Numbered from the stretch's first letter, positions 18,160-27,404 are shown. The stretch: 64,000 nucleotides of DNA from Anaerobranca californiensis DSM 14826 (GCF_900142275.1 NZ_FRAI01000005.1:434001-498000); one strand, 5' to 3'. The notes: generated by a model from the sequence alone, not told the origin. A program made the numbers and translations.

Positions 18160-18880
18160 CAAAAACCACCTCCCCTACAGAGAATACCGGGCCATCTTTA
18201 CATACCCTTTTATAACCATCTACTGTAGCACAGGTGCAGACAAGGCAGCCCCCTACTCCACAGGCCATTTTTGCTTCAGTAGAAAGTTCCCCTTTAATCC
18301 CTTTTTTTAGTAAAATATTTTGTAGTTTTTTCAACATTATTTGTGGTCCGCAAAAATAGACGAAATCAAAACTCTCCCTTTCTAAATCTTTAGCGAAAAT
18401 ATCGACAATATTTTGTCCATCTTTATCTAAGGTTACTGTTAATGGGTATTCTTTAGCTATATTCTCGAGGGCATATGCCTTTTCCTTAAACCCAAAATAA
18501 TATTTAACTTCTTTAAATTTCACTCCTGTTAAAGGTAATAGGGGGGCAATTCCAATTCCACCACCTACTATCGCCACCTTTTTATTCCCAGTGCCTTCCA
18601 CTGTAAAACCCTTCCCTAAAGGTCCTACTAATTTTACCTCATCTCCCCTTGCTAATCCCCCTAAATACCTTGTACCTTCACCAACTATTTTTATGAGGAA
18701 TGTTAAATACTCCCCATCTCCCCCTGCTATAGATATTGGCCGGGGTAAAATTTTGTTAGGACAGTAAAGGTTGACAAACTGACCAATTTTGTAATCAATT
18801 TTACCATTGACCTTAATTGTTAACTGGAATACATTGGAAGTTAACATTACTTTACTAATTACTTTTCCTTTATAATCCAC
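18152..18880 (-). CDS. pyrK: Dihydroorotate dehydrogenase B electron-transfer subunit
   Basis: Carries FAD and a [2Fe-2S] cluster and passes electrons from PyrD to NAD. The 242-residue protein has the FAD-binding LPRPISIAG, the NAD-binding VAIVGGGIGIAPLLPL, and the cluster cysteines CGVGGCLVCTC with a later VCKDGPVF cysteine. It overlaps both pyrF and pyrD at its ends, in an operon order (F-K-D-E) known from other Firmicutes. Confidence 0.96.
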   Translation of the reverse strand: MDYKGKVISKVMLTSNVFQLTIKVNGKIDYKIGQFVNLYCPNKILPRPISIAGGDGEYLTFLIKIVGEGTRYLGGLARGDEVKLVGPLGKGFTVEGTGNKKVAIVGGGIGIAPLLPLTGVKFKEVKYYFGFKEKAYALENIAKEYPLTVTLDKDGQNIVDIFAKDLERESFDFVYFCGPQIMLKKLQNILLKKGIKGELSTEAKMACGVGGCLVCTCATVDGYKRVCKDGPVFSVGEVVFDD

Positions 18881-19758
18881 TATTCCACCCCTTTTTCTAT
18901 TTCCCTATTGATATCTGCAATCATATTTTTTAAGGAAATCTGGGCTGCCAAACCATAATTTTCTTCACCAATTTTTTTATAGTATTCCGTTATCCCCCTA
19001 GATGAACAAACTAAAGCACCAAATCCATCGGTATTAAAGGCATATTTAATATCTTCTGCTTTTCCACCCTGGGCACCATAACCGGGTACTAAAATAAATC
19101 CCTTTAACTTTTTTCTAAGTCTTTTTAAGTGTTCTTTATGGGTTCCACCAACCACTGAACCTATGTGGGAAAATTCACTAAAATCACCTTCAAAACTACT
19201 GACTAAATCCGCTACTTTTTCGTAAAAGAATTGACCATCTTCTGTTATTAAATCCTGTAATTCTTTAGAAGAAGGATTAGATGTTTTAACTAAGATAAAT
19301 AATCCCTTTTCCCCACCTTTTGTTTCTTCTACAAAGGGTAGTAGGCCGTCACTACCAAAATAGGGATTTACTGTAATACTATCGATACTTGGATTTTTTA
19401 AAAATCCTTGGGCATAAGCCTTTGCCGTAGAGCCAATGTCACCCCTTTTTACATCGGCGATTGTCATTAACCCCTTTTCCTTCCCATAATCTAAGGTTTT
19501 ATAAAATACTTCTAGCCCCGGTAAAGAAAACCGTTCATAAAAGGCAATTTGAACCTTGATGCAAGGAGTTAACTCTGCAGTATAATCGATTATCTCTTTA
19601 TTAAACTGCCAAAACATTTGGGCTATCTCCTTTTCATCCCCTTTAACTAAAAATTTCCTTTTTAATTTATCTGGCATCATTTCTAAGGTGGGGTCTAAAC
19701 CTACTACACAAGGACTTTTCTTTTGTTTAATTTCCCGCAGTAATTTTTCAATAAACAT
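18880..19758 (-). CDS. pyrF: Orotidine-5'-phosphate decarboxylase (type 2)
   Basis: Final step to UMP. The 292-residue length and the motif MTIADVKRGDIGSTAKAYAQ (catalytic Lys/Asp pair) place it in the longer type 2 group rather than the 230-240 residue B. subtilis type. SPCVVGLDPTL opens the barrel, and GFILVPGYGAQGG is the phosphate-binding end. It overlaps pyrC by about 11 bases and pyrK by one. Confidence 0.95.
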   Translation of the reverse strand: MFIEKLLREIKQKKSPCVVGLDPTLEMMPDKLKRKFLVKGDEKEIAQMFWQFNKEIIDYTAELTPCIKVQIAFYERFSLPGLEVFYKTLDYGKEKGLMTIADVKRGDIGSTAKAYAQGFLKNPSIDSITVNPYFGSDGLLPFVEETKGGEKGLFILVKTSNPSSKELQDLITEDGQFFYEKVADLVSSFEGDFSEFSHIGSVVGGTHKEHLKRLRKKLKGFILVPGYGAQGGKAEDIKYAFNTDGFGALVCSSRGITEYYKKIGEENYGLAAQISLKNMIADINREIEKGVE

Positions 19759-20986
19759 TTTCTTCAGCTCCTCTGTATTTTATCTTTCCATCTACTATGG
19801 TCATATACACATCCCCTTTACCTTTCCAACCATTAAAGGGGGTATTTCTTCCTTTGGAAAAAAATTGGTCTTTGTCAATTACAAACTCTTTTTCCAGATC
19901 TAGTACCGTTAAATTTCCCTTAAACCCTTCCTCTATTTTCCCACCGGATATGCCAAAAATTTCATAGGGCTTTTCTCCAAAGGCTTCAATAACCCTTTCA
20001 AGTTTAATAGCTCCTATATTTACTAGATTTAAAGTCAGAGGTACTGCCGTTTCTAGTCCCACCATTCCCATAGCTGCATATTTAAAAGGCAGATTTTTTT
20101 CCCTTTGGCTGTGGGGTGCATGATCCGTTGCTAGACAATCAATTATCCCCCTCTTAACACCTTCTAGTACCTTTTTTCGATCCCTTTCCCCTTTTAAAGG
20201 GGGATTTACTTTGCCATTAGTCCCACAATTGAGAATTTCAGCCTTTGTAAGTAAAAAGTGATGGGGACAAGCTTCAGCGGTCACTTTAACTCCTTTTTCC
20301 TTAGCTTTTTCGATTATTTTAACACTTTCTCTAGTACTGACATGGGCTATATGGATACTGGCATCCCAAAATTTTGCTAAATTGATGTCCCGCTCTACCA
20401 TTCGCCATTCTTTTTCACTTTCTGGAAGTTCCCCTTCAAATTCACAATGGCTGATAATTATTTTCCCTAACCCTTTACACCTTTTTAATCCTTGCCCCAT
20501 TATCTCTCCCCGTTGAATACCTTTACCATCATCGGAAAAGGCAATAACTTTAGGTGCTAGTTTTTCAAAATCAACTAATTCTTTTCCCTTTAACCCTTTA
20601 GTCACTGCCCCAATAACTTCTACATGGCAATGGGCTTCATTTTTAATCCTTTCTAAAAGACTTTCTACTATCTCTAATTCATCGATTACCGGTTCTGTGT
20701 TAGCCATTGTAAAGACCCTGGTAAAACCACCCCTTACAGCTGCCATTGTCCCAGTTTTTATATCTTCTTTGTACTCTTGACCTGGTGTCCTTAAATGACA
20801 GTGTATATCTACAAACCCAGGGCAAACAATTTTTCCAGTAACATCTACTACCTCCCAATGGGGCTCAGGACTGATCCTTTTATCTAGTCCCGTTATTACT
20901 CCCCCTTTTACAAGTAAATCTAGCTCTTCAAAATTCCCACCTTTGTATACTTTTCCCCCTGTCAATAACAAGCCTTTTTCTTCCAT
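19748..20986 (-). CDS. pyrC: Dihydroorotase
   Basis: Closes carbamoyl aspartate to dihydroorotate. The 412-residue amidohydrolase has the metal-site DIHCHLRTPG motif, SHCEFEG, IAHVSTRES, and CLATDHAPH with the catalytic Asp. An in-frame upstream start at 21034 would put 16 codons across the terminator hairpin; ATG at 20986 has GGAGGTGG just before it, so 20986 is used. It is the first gene of the minus-strand pyr operon, read only if the leader terminator is avoided. Confidence 0.96.
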   Translation of the reverse strand: MEEKGLLLTGGKVYKGGNFEELDLLVKGGVITGLDKRISPEPHWEVVDVTGKIVCPGFVDIHCHLRTPGQEYKEDIKTGTMAAVRGGFTRVFTMANTEPVIDELEIVESLLERIKNEAHCHVEVIGAVTKGLKGKELVDFEKLAPKVIAFSDDGKGIQRGEIMGQGLKRCKGLGKIIISHCEFEGELPESEKEWRMVERDINLAKFWDASIHIAHVSTRESVKIIEKAKEKGVKVTAEACPHHFLLTKAEILNCGTNGKVNPPLKGERDRKKVLEGVKRGIIDCLATDHAPHSQREKNLPFKYAAMGMVGLETAVPLTLNLVNIGAIKLERVIEAFGEKPYEIFGISGGKIEEGFKGNLTVLDLEKEFVIDKDQFFSKGRNTPFNGWKGKGDVYMTIVDGKIKYRGAEENVY

Positions 20987-20998
20987 TAGACCACCTCC

Positions 20999-21028
20999 AA
21001 AAAAATAAGGTCTCCCTTCGGGAGACCT
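20999..21028 (-). terminator. Attenuator terminator in the pyrC leader
   Basis: Perfect 9-bp stem AGGTCTCCC/GGGAGACCT (21008-21016 and 21020-21028) followed by T-rich sequence on the minus strand, directly before the pyrC ribosome site. It is the off state of the attenuator. Confidence 0.9.
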
Positions 21029-21127
21029 ATACACGATAAAGTTAATCTAAGGTTTAACTAGATTAAACTTAAAATTTTACCTATTTACCATAAATTCCTT
21101 TTCAGTCTCCCGGACTGATTTAAAGGC
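21019..21127 (-). promoter_or_regulatory. PyrR-dependent attenuator of pyrCFKDE
   Basis: In minus-strand RNA order, CCUUU, UAAAU, CAGUC-CGGGA-GACUG, then AAAAGG form a two-part hairpin (21097-21126) of the PyrR binding-loop type. CGGGAGAC in this loop (21105-21112) is exactly complementary to GUCUCCCG in the terminator's 5' arm (21019-21026), so antiterminator and terminator exclude each other. With UMP, PyrR would hold the first hairpin and allow termination. The terminal loop is five bases rather than the usual CNGNGA six. A further hairpin near 21040-21070 lies between. Confidence 0.85.
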
Positions 21128-21139
21128 TCTATTTCCTTT

Positions 21140-21168
21140 ACTTTACTTTTAAAATTTTCTTTTGTCAA
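21140..21168 (-). promoter_or_regulatory. Promoter of pyrCFKDE
   Basis: Minus strand TTGACA (21168-21163), 17-base spacer, TAAAGT (21145-21140). Its -35 box is only three bases from that of the pyrB promoter. Confidence 0.75.
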
Positions 21169-21171
21169 GGG

Positions 21172-21200
21172 TTGACTTGAAAAAATTTTTTTGGTATGCT
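21172..21200 (+). promoter_or_regulatory. Promoter of pyrBI
   Basis: TTGACT (21172-21177), 17-base spacer, TATGCT (21195-21200). The expected transcript start near 21207 leaves a leader of about 50 bases made up almost wholly of the PyrR-type hairpin. Confidence 0.75.
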
Positions 21201-21214
21201 ACTTTCAAGGTTAA

Positions 21215-21250
21215 TCCTTTAAATTAAGTCCTGTGAGACTAATAAGGAGG
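21215..21250 (+). promoter_or_regulatory. PyrR-type RNA hairpin covering the pyrB ribosome site
   Basis: AGUC-CUGUGA-GACU (21227-21240) has a terminal loop matching the PyrR consensus CNGNGA. UCCUU (21215-21219) can pair with AAGGA (21244-21248), which is the core of the pyrB Shine-Dalgarno AAGGAGG. No terminator is seen before pyrB. The simplest reading is that PyrR stabilises the hairpin when UMP is high and blocks ribosome entry. Structure is seen; the mode of action is inferred. Confidence 0.75.
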
Positions 21251-21259
21251 TTATTTTTT

Positions 21260-22192
21260 ATGGAATTAAAAGTTAAACATCTTTGCCATTCTTTAGACCT
21301 TTCATTAGAGGAGTTGGATTATCTATTTTCTTTAGCTGAAGATATGATGAAAAATCGGGCTAAATACTCTTCGAGCTGCCAAAACAAAATTTTAGCTACA
21401 TTGTTTTTTGAACCCAGTACCCGTACCCGCTTAAGCTTTGAGTCTGCTATGCTCCGCTTAGGTGGTACGGTACTGGGTTTTTCTGACTCTAATCAAAGTT
21501 CTACTACTAAAGGGGAAAGCTTACAAGACACTATTAAAACAATGGAAGGATATTGTGATTTAATGGTTATAAGGCATCCGAAGGAAGGGGCAGCAAAATT
21601 AGCCTCAGAACATTCTAAAGTTCCAGTAATTAACGGTGGTGATGGTGGCCATCAACACCCTACCCAGACCTTAACAGATTTATTTACAATTAAAACAAAA
21701 CTTGGTAGATTAACGGATCTCAACATTGCCCTCTGTGGAGATTTAAAATACGGTAGAACAGTCCACTCCCTATTATTAGCTTTAAGTAGATACACCGGGA
21801 ACACCTTTACCTTAATTTCTCCACCGGAATTGGAAATCCCTAAATATCTAAAAGAACAACTGCTAAAATCTGGTGCAAACATTATCATTAAACATAAATT
21901 AGAAGACCTAGAAAAGTTAGATATATTATATATGACTAGGATTCAAAGGGAAAGGTTTTTCAATGAAGAAGATTATTTGAAACTTAAAGACAGTTTTATA
22001 TTAAGGAAATACATGTTAAAAGATGCTAAAGACAATTTGTTAATTCTCCATCCCCTACCACGGGTAAATGAAATCCATCCCGATGTAGATAATGACCACC
22101 GGGCCACTTACTTTGAACAAGCCCATTTAGGGGTCTATATCCGTATGGCTTTGATTTACAGTCTTATCAAAGGAGGGGAACAAAATGCTTAA
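21260..22192 (+). CDS. pyrB: Aspartate carbamoyltransferase catalytic subunit
   Basis: Joins carbamoyl phosphate and aspartate. The 310-residue protein has the carbamoyl-phosphate motif FFEPSTRTRLSFESA, SSTTKGESLQDT for the 80s loop, NGGDGGHQHPTQTL and HPLPRVNEI. An upstream in-frame TTG-type start at 21233 lies in the PyrR hairpin; ATG at 21260 follows AAGGAGG. Its 3' end overlaps pyrI by 8 bases, as expected for an allosteric holoenzyme made in step. Confidence 0.96.
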   Translation: MELKVKHLCHSLDLSLEELDYLFSLAEDMMKNRAKYSSSCQNKILATLFFEPSTRTRLSFESAMLRLGGTVLGFSDSNQSSTTKGESLQDTIKTMEGYCDLMVIRHPKEGAAKLASEHSKVPVINGGDGGHQHPTQTLTDLFTIKTKLGRLTDLNIALCGDLKYGRTVHSLLLALSRYTGNTFTLISPPELEIPKYLKEQLLKSGANIIIKHKLEDLEKLDILYMTRIQRERFFNEEDYLKLKDSFILRKYMLKDAKDNLLILHPLPRVNEIHPDVDNDHRATYFEQAHLGVYIRMALIYSLIKGGEQNA

Positions 22193-22610
22193 AATCAAAA
22201 ACGGTATTGTCATCGACCACATCACTCCAGGTAAAGGAATTAAAATATATGAAAAACTAAAGTTAGATTGCTTAAATCACCCTATCATTTTAATGCGGAA
22301 TATCCCTAGCGATAAACATAAATTAAAGGATGTCATCAAAATAGAAAATATTTTTGATATCTCAGTAGAGTTTTTAGGATTACTAGACAGTAACATAACT
22401 ATTAACTACATTAAAGAACAACAAGTTATGAAGAAAGTTAAAGCTTTTCTTCCCCTTAAGGTAAAAGGAATAATTAAATGTAAAAATCCTAGATGTATTA
22501 GTTTTAAGGAAGAATATATTATACCAGAATTTACTTTAAATGATGATAAAACTGGTTATGGATGCAATTATTGTGAAGAAACCACTTATTTAAAGGATAT
22601 AGAGTTGTAA
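22185..22610 (+). CDS. pyrI: Aspartate carbamoyltransferase regulatory subunit
   Basis: Binds nucleotides and couples them to PyrB activity. The 141-residue protein has an N-terminal allosteric domain beginning LKIKNGIVIDHITPGKG and a C-terminal zinc domain with four cysteines, C-x4-C (CKNPRC) and C-x2-C (CNYC). PyrI is absent from B. subtilis but common in clostridia and enterobacteria, so this ATCase is probably feedback-regulated in addition to the leader control. Confidence 0.95.
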   Translation: MLKIKNGIVIDHITPGKGIKIYEKLKLDCLNHPIILMRNIPSDKHKLKDVIKIENIFDISVEFLGLLDSNITINYIKEQQVMKKVKAFLPLKVKGIIKCKNPRCISFKEEYIIPEFTLNDDKTGYGCNYCEETTYLKDIEL

Positions 22611-22616
22611 AAAACT

Positions 22617-22653
22617 TGTAAAAGTCATAACCGTTATGGTTATGACTTTTACA
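22617..22653 (+). terminator. Terminator of pyrBI
   Basis: A 16-bp perfect stem (22617-22632 and 22638-22653) with a five-base loop; the 3' arm ends in a T-rich stretch. Confidence 0.85.
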
Positions 22654-22734
22654 ATTAATTTATATTTTATTCATTACTTTCCTCAACTTAATATGCTATA
22701 ATTTTGTTGGTAAATAAAACTTTTGGAGGAAATT

Positions 22735-23493
22735 ATGAAACTATTTATCCAGGGATTAATTTTAGGATTGTTAATAGTTTTACCAGGTATGAGTGGTGGA
22801 ACAGTATTACTGATTTTTGGTATATATGAAAGTCTAGTTAAAGACTTAGTTAAGTTAAAAATAAAACCTTATATCCCATTAATATTAGGCCTAAGTTTAG
22901 GAATTTATCTAGGTAGCTATACCTTTGCTTTATTTTTTAAAAATTATCGGGATTTCACTGCCCTTTTTTTATTAGGCTGTTTACTAGCATCAATTAAAGC
23001 TGTTTTAAAGGATACCCCTAAATTAAACAAAAACCTTTTTATTTTTTTCATTACAGGTATAGTTATCGGTGTTACTACTGCCGGTGAACCTTTAGGACAA
23101 GTAATACCAGGTGAAGGCACTAGCTGGTGGTTACTTGTGGTAGGAGGAGCTTTGTCTACTGCAGCAATGATTATCCCTGGGGTACCTGGTAGCTCAATTT
23201 TAATAATGCTAGGTATTTACGATAATCTCTTGTTCTATATCAAAGAATTGAATATAATCAATCTCCTCCTTTACGGAATAGGTAGTTTAATAGGTGTTGT
23301 ACTCCTTTTAAAAATCTTAGAACGATTATTTGAAAGGTACAAACCCCAACTTTCTTATTTTTTTGCCGGTTTAATCATCGGTTCTACCAGAATTCTTTTA
23401 CCATCGTCCTTAAACCTAATAGGGTTTTCCCTATTTTTAATTGGTTTTCTTTCAGTATGGTTTTGGAGCAATAAAGAAGAAAAACAACCTTAA
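22735..23493 (+). CDS. DUF368 family membrane protein
   Basis: A 252-residue polytopic membrane protein with about eight hydrophobic segments. LPGMSGGTVLLIFGIYE near residue 20 and its repeat-like partner IPGVPGSSILIMLGIYDNL near residue 145 are the paired helical motifs of DUF368 proteins, several of which have been linked to undecaprenyl phosphate recycling (PopT group). An in-frame TTG at 22723 lies in the ribosome site; ATG at 22735 follows GGAGGAAATT. Converges with the PLD gene, leaving 8 bases between. Confidence 0.88.
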   Translation: MKLFIQGLILGLLIVLPGMSGGTVLLIFGIYESLVKDLVKLKIKPYIPLILGLSLGIYLGSYTFALFFKNYRDFTALFLLGCLLASIKAVLKDTPKLNKNLFIFFITGIVIGVTTAGEPLGQVIPGEGTSWWLLVVGGALSTAAMIIPGVPGSSILIMLGIYDNLLFYIKELNIINLLLYGIGSLIGVVLLLKILERLFERYKPQLSYFFAGLIIGSTRILLPSSLNLIGFSLFLIGFLSVWFWSNKEEKQP

Positions 23494-23501
23494 TATGTTT
23501 G

Positions 23502-24929
23502 CTATAACATATGCCTAAAAGGATAAGTTAAAACCCTTAAGATATTGATTATCACCTTTTTACCTATCGGTACATCCCTTGCCTTTTGGGGATTAAAATA
23601 CTGATAATTAGGGGCAACTAGTAAACTTTGTTCCAATAAATTTTCTATCTCTTCCTTTAAGTATATAGTAAACTCTTCACTATCTATAACTACCATAGTT
23701 TCTGTACTCAAAAAAGCACTCCTGGGGTCTAGATTAAAGGATCCTATTACACTGATCCTGTTGTCAAAAGTATAAGTCTTGCCATGGATAGAACCAACTC
23801 CATGGTATTCATAAACTTTAGCTGCATAATCCACTATTTCCCTCCGATAAGCCATATAACCTGAAAAGGCGGGCAGGTTTGGTGTAGAAGCAAGGGAATT
23901 GGTCAAAATAGTGATTTCAGCTTTTACCTTTTCTACATCCAGATAATCCCTCATTTTCCTAGTAGGAATTATATAGGGACTCTGGACGAAAATTTCATCA
24001 TCTGCCCATTCCATTAACCCCGTTAACACCTGCCAAATGACAGGGGTTTTATTAAATCTACTTAAGGGATTGTGTATTAGGGTAACTCTATTGGTAGGTA
24101 TCCCTTCTTCTAGCCAAGAAAGATCTTGAGAAAAAAATTCAGGGTAAACTTCCTTTTTATCCTCAGCAAAATTTAAAAGCAAACTAATTTTTTCTCTACC
24201 TTTACTTTCCCTTCTGGCAGTTAAAATTCTCCTTGGTCTTATTGCAAATTCACTTTCCCACAGTAAATTGAAATATTGATTAAATTGCTGGATTACACTT
24301 CCTTTAATCTCACCTTCATCTTTATTTATCAATAAAACTTCCCGATCTAGTGCAAACTTTTCCCGTGGACCTAAATCCACATATTTATCCCCTATATTCC
24401 TGCCACCTATTACTGCATATTTATTATCTACAATTAGTATTTTATCGTGGAGTCGATTGTTAATTACCCAAGGTTTCAGAAAATTAAAGGGTTCATATAC
24501 TTTAAATTCAATATTAGGATGGGCCATAAATCCATAACTGATAACTTTAGACTGATTAAGTATATTGTAAAATAATCCATCGGCAATTATCCTGACCTTT
24601 ACCCCTCTATCGGCGGCTTGAAAAAGGGAGGCTATAAAGATTTTTGTATAATCACCTCCTAAAAAGGTATAAGTAGAAAAATCGATGGTTGATTGGGCAT
24701 TATGGATTAAACTTAACTTTCTCGCCCCCGACTGATAACCCTCTTCAAGTAGTAAAGCAAAATCTTGAATAGGTTCTTCTGCAAAAAATCCATCTATACT
24801 GTAAAAATCTACATCTTTAGGTGGGATAAAATTAAAAATAACTACTCCAAATACTAAAAAATAAAGGAAGTAAAGGGCTAGAATTAAACCTATCCCTTTA
24901 ATTCCTTTTTTTATTTTACCTTTTATCAT
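23502..24929 (-). CDS. Phospholipase D-family protein, cardiolipin synthase-like
   Basis: A 475-residue membrane-anchored PLD superfamily protein. An N-terminal hydrophobic segment (GIGLILALYFLYFLVFGVVIF) precedes two HxK motifs: LHDKILIVDNKYAVIGGRN near residue 162 and SIHGKTYTFDNRISVIGSFN near residue 405. Cardiolipin synthases share this twin arrangement, joining two phosphatidylglycerols, but usually have two N-terminal membrane helices, so function is likely but not certain. ATG at 24929 has AGGTGGTG just upstream and is preferred over GTG at 24938. It follows the GH31 gene closely. Confidence 0.85.
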   Translation of the reverse strand: MIKGKIKKGIKGIGLILALYFLYFLVFGVVIFNFIPPKDVDFYSIDGFFAEEPIQDFALLLEEGYQSGARKLSLIHNAQSTIDFSTYTFLGGDYTKIFIASLFQAADRGVKVRIIADGLFYNILNQSKVISYGFMAHPNIEFKVYEPFNFLKPWVINNRLHDKILIVDNKYAVIGGRNIGDKYVDLGPREKFALDREVLLINKDEGEIKGSVIQQFNQYFNLLWESEFAIRPRRILTARRESKGREKISLLLNFAEDKKEVYPEFFSQDLSWLEEGIPTNRVTLIHNPLSRFNKTPVIWQVLTGLMEWADDEIFVQSPYIIPTRKMRDYLDVEKVKAEITILTNSLASTPNLPAFSGYMAYRREIVDYAAKVYEYHGVGSIHGKTYTFDNRISVIGSFNLDPRSAFLSTETMVVIDSEEFTIYLKEEIENLLEQSLLVAPNYQYFNPQKARDVPIGKKVIINILRVLTYPFRHML

Positions 24930-24942
24930 AATCACCACCTAC

Positions 24943-27300
24943 TCACTTGATGATTTTTATATCTAGTTTTTCTCCACAGGGGGTAAAAGTAACTTTCCCT
25001 TCCCTATTTATAAAACTTATCCCTTTACCATTGACTATTACCTCTTTTGCCTCTACATTGTTGATATTGAAGGTGAAATCCCGGATTTTTGGATAACCGT
25101 AGTGGGCTAAATTTACCGTTATTTCTAAATTTTTCCCATCTACCATTGTAAACTGGTATAAATTATACTGACCTTGTCGGTAATTAAAGGATTCCCCATC
25201 ATCTTGATAGTGGAGATACTGGCCATTGCCGGGATATATATCTATAATTAAATTATCTATCTCCCTTTCACCTATATAATTTTGCACTGGAAATTTTGGG
25301 ATTATACTCCCTTCCTTTATGTATATTGGGCAAAGATCTAAAGGAGTTTCCTTTACTACATATCTTCCCCCTTGAATCTCTTCTCCCGTCCAGTAATCGA
25401 ACCATTTTCCTTTAGGCAAATAGACACTTCTAGCCCTTTGCCCTTGCTGTAAGATAGGTGCAACTAAGAAATTTTCTCCCCATAAAAATTGGTCATTGAT
25501 CTCATAGGTTTCCCTATCCCCTTGATAGTGGAGAACAAGGGGTCTCATTACCGGTAAACCCGTTTTTTCTCCATGGTACAGCAAATCATATAGATAGGGG
25601 ATTAATTCATATCTCAACTTAATATATTTTCTATTGATTTCTTCTGTCCTCTCATCAAAGGCCCATGGTTCTTGATCCCTTGTATGCATTGCTGTATGGT
25701 TTCTAAAAAGGGGGGTAAAACATCCTACTTGGACCCATCTAGATAACAGTTCACCGGTACAGTCAAATCCGAAACCTCCTACATCGGTACCACAAAAGGA
25801 AAATCCACTTAACCCTAAGTTCAACAACATAGGAATTGACATCCGCAAATGTTCCCAAAAACTTTGATTGTCCCCTGTCCAAACCGTTGAATATTTTTGT
25901 GTCCCAGAAAAACATGCCCTAGTTATGACAAAGGGCCGTTTATTAGTAAATTTTTTTATTCCTTCATAGGTACTTTTAGACATTAAATGACCATAAAGAT
26001 TATGGATCTCCCGATGGTCAGTAGGGTAACCATCATTTTTAAATTGAAGGTCATCGGGCAGTGCTCCATTAAAACTGGCGGGTTCATTCATATCATTCCA
26101 AATTCCCGCAACCCCACAATCCAGTAAAATTTTGTGTTTATCTGCCCACCACCTTCTAGTTTCCTCATCGGAAAAATCTGGATAAACACTATCCCCTGGC
26201 CATACTTTATTGACATAAGGAATACCGTCTTTATCCCTAACAAAGTAGCCTTTTTCCAAACCTTCATCATATACAAAATAACCTTTATCTTTTTTTACAC
26301 CTGGATCTACAATTGTAACGACTTTAAAGCCTTGTTCCTTTAATTTGCTAATCATTATTTGAGGATTTGCAAATTTTTCTTTATCCCATGTAAAAACCCT
26401 AAACCCATCCATATAATCAATATCTAAACAGATCACATCACAGGGTATATCCCTTTTCCTAAAGTTTTCTGCTATTTCCGTAACCCTCTGTTCTGGGGTA
26501 TAACTCCACCTGCTTTGGTGATATCCTAAAGTCCACAACTGGGGAAGGGGGGTAGTACCGGTAAGAAAAGTATATCCCTTTATTACCTGGGCAATAGATG
26601 GCCCATAAATAAAATAGTAATCTAAGTTGCCATCTTCTGCTCCAAAATAATAATACTTACTATTTTCTTTTCCAAAATCAAAATAACTTTTAAAAGGATT
26701 ATCGAAAAAAATGCCATATGCCATACCTTGTTTAAGTACAATGAAAAAGGGAATAGATTTATACATGGCTTCAAAACTTTCCACATGGGGACTGGGGTCA
26801 TCGGTATTCCACATTTTGTAATGATACCCTTTTTTATTAAGATGTCCCGTTTTATCCCCTAAACCATAAATATACTCATTTCCTTCTAACTCCTTTAGCA
26901 CCTCTATTGCCAATTTATCCCTAACTTTATTTATTTTATGCCCTTCTTCTTCAGCCAAATTACCTACTCCCCTTCTAATAAAAGGTTCCCTTTCCCCTAG
27001 ATAATCGGCACATAATATATTCCTTTGCAAATCATAAAAATCCACTTTAAACTCAGGTTTTACTTCAATATATAACTTTTCTGTCCTGATTAGTACTTTA
27101 TCCTCTGACTTTTCTACCTCGAAAAACACCTTATTTTCAGTTAAATTCTCTATAGCTTTAGATAATTTCTCTTCCCTCTTTAAAGGAAGGAAAATGTTGA
27201 TAATCTCAGGGGTTATTACCTCAACTATCCCCTTAGATTTTTCGTAATTAAAAACTACTTTATTGCCTTCTACATGAAATTCAACTAGATTACCAAACAA
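24943..27300 (-). CDS. Alpha-glucosidase, glycoside hydrolase family 31
   Basis: Cleaves terminal alpha-linked glucose. The 788-residue product (785 from the TTG start) shows the family nucleophile IWNDMNEPASF (Asp406), acid/base TGDNQSFW (Asp480), DVICLDIDYMDG, LSGFSFCGTDVGGF and a C-terminal beta domain. There is no signal peptide, so it acts in the cytoplasm on imported oligosaccharides. GTG at 27309 overlaps the GGAG ribosome site; TTG at 27300, eight bases after it, is the better start. Numbering above counts from the GTG. No sugar transporter adjoins it. Confidence 0.94.
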   Translation of the reverse strand: MFGNLVEFHVEGNKVVFNYEKSKGIVEVITPEIINIFLPLKREEKLSKAIENLTENKVFFEVEKSEDKVLIRTEKLYIEVKPEFKVDFYDLQRNILCADYLGEREPFIRRGVGNLAEEEGHKINKVRDKLAIEVLKELEGNEYIYGLGDKTGHLNKKGYHYKMWNTDDPSPHVESFEAMYKSIPFFIVLKQGMAYGIFFDNPFKSYFDFGKENSKYYYFGAEDGNLDYYFIYGPSIAQVIKGYTFLTGTTPLPQLWTLGYHQSRWSYTPEQRVTEIAENFRKRDIPCDVICLDIDYMDGFRVFTWDKEKFANPQIMISKLKEQGFKVVTIVDPGVKKDKGYFVYDEGLEKGYFVRDKDGIPYVNKVWPGDSVYPDFSDEETRRWWADKHKILLDCGVAGIWNDMNEPASFNGALPDDLQFKNDGYPTDHREIHNLYGHLMSKSTYEGIKKFTNKRPFVITRACFSGTQKYSTVWTGDNQSFWEHLRMSIPMLLNLGLSGFSFCGTDVGGFGFDCTGELLSRWVQVGCFTPLFRNHTAMHTRDQEPWAFDERTEEINRKYIKLRYELIPYLYDLLYHGEKTGLPVMRPLVLHYQGDRETYEINDQFLWGENFLVAPILQQGQRARSVYLPKGKWFDYWTGEEIQGGRYVVKETPLDLCPIYIKEGSIIPKFPVQNYIGEREIDNLIIDIYPGNGQYLHYQDDGESFNYRQGQYNLYQFTMVDGKNLEITVNLAHYGYPKIRDFTFNINNVEAKEVIVNGKGISFINREGKVTFTPCGEKLDIKIIK

Positions 27301-27345
27301 TTTATTCACTCCAAACTTAAATATTTAGAATTATCGTATAACTTA

Positions 27346-27374
27346 TTGCATATTATTACTATTTATTATATAAT
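27346..27374 (+). promoter_or_regulatory. Promoter of the ytxH-like gene
   Basis: TTGCAT (27346-27351), 17-base spacer, perfect TATAAT (27369-27374), giving a short leader before the ribosome site GAGGAGG. Confidence 0.7.
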
Positions 27375-27404
27375 AAAAATATTAAAAAGAGAGGAGGAAT
27401 TTTT

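Noticed and set aside
27346-27374. AT-rich direct repeats near 27350-27380 considered as a repeat element
   Set aside because: They are simple TTAT/TATA runs, better explained as a promoter.
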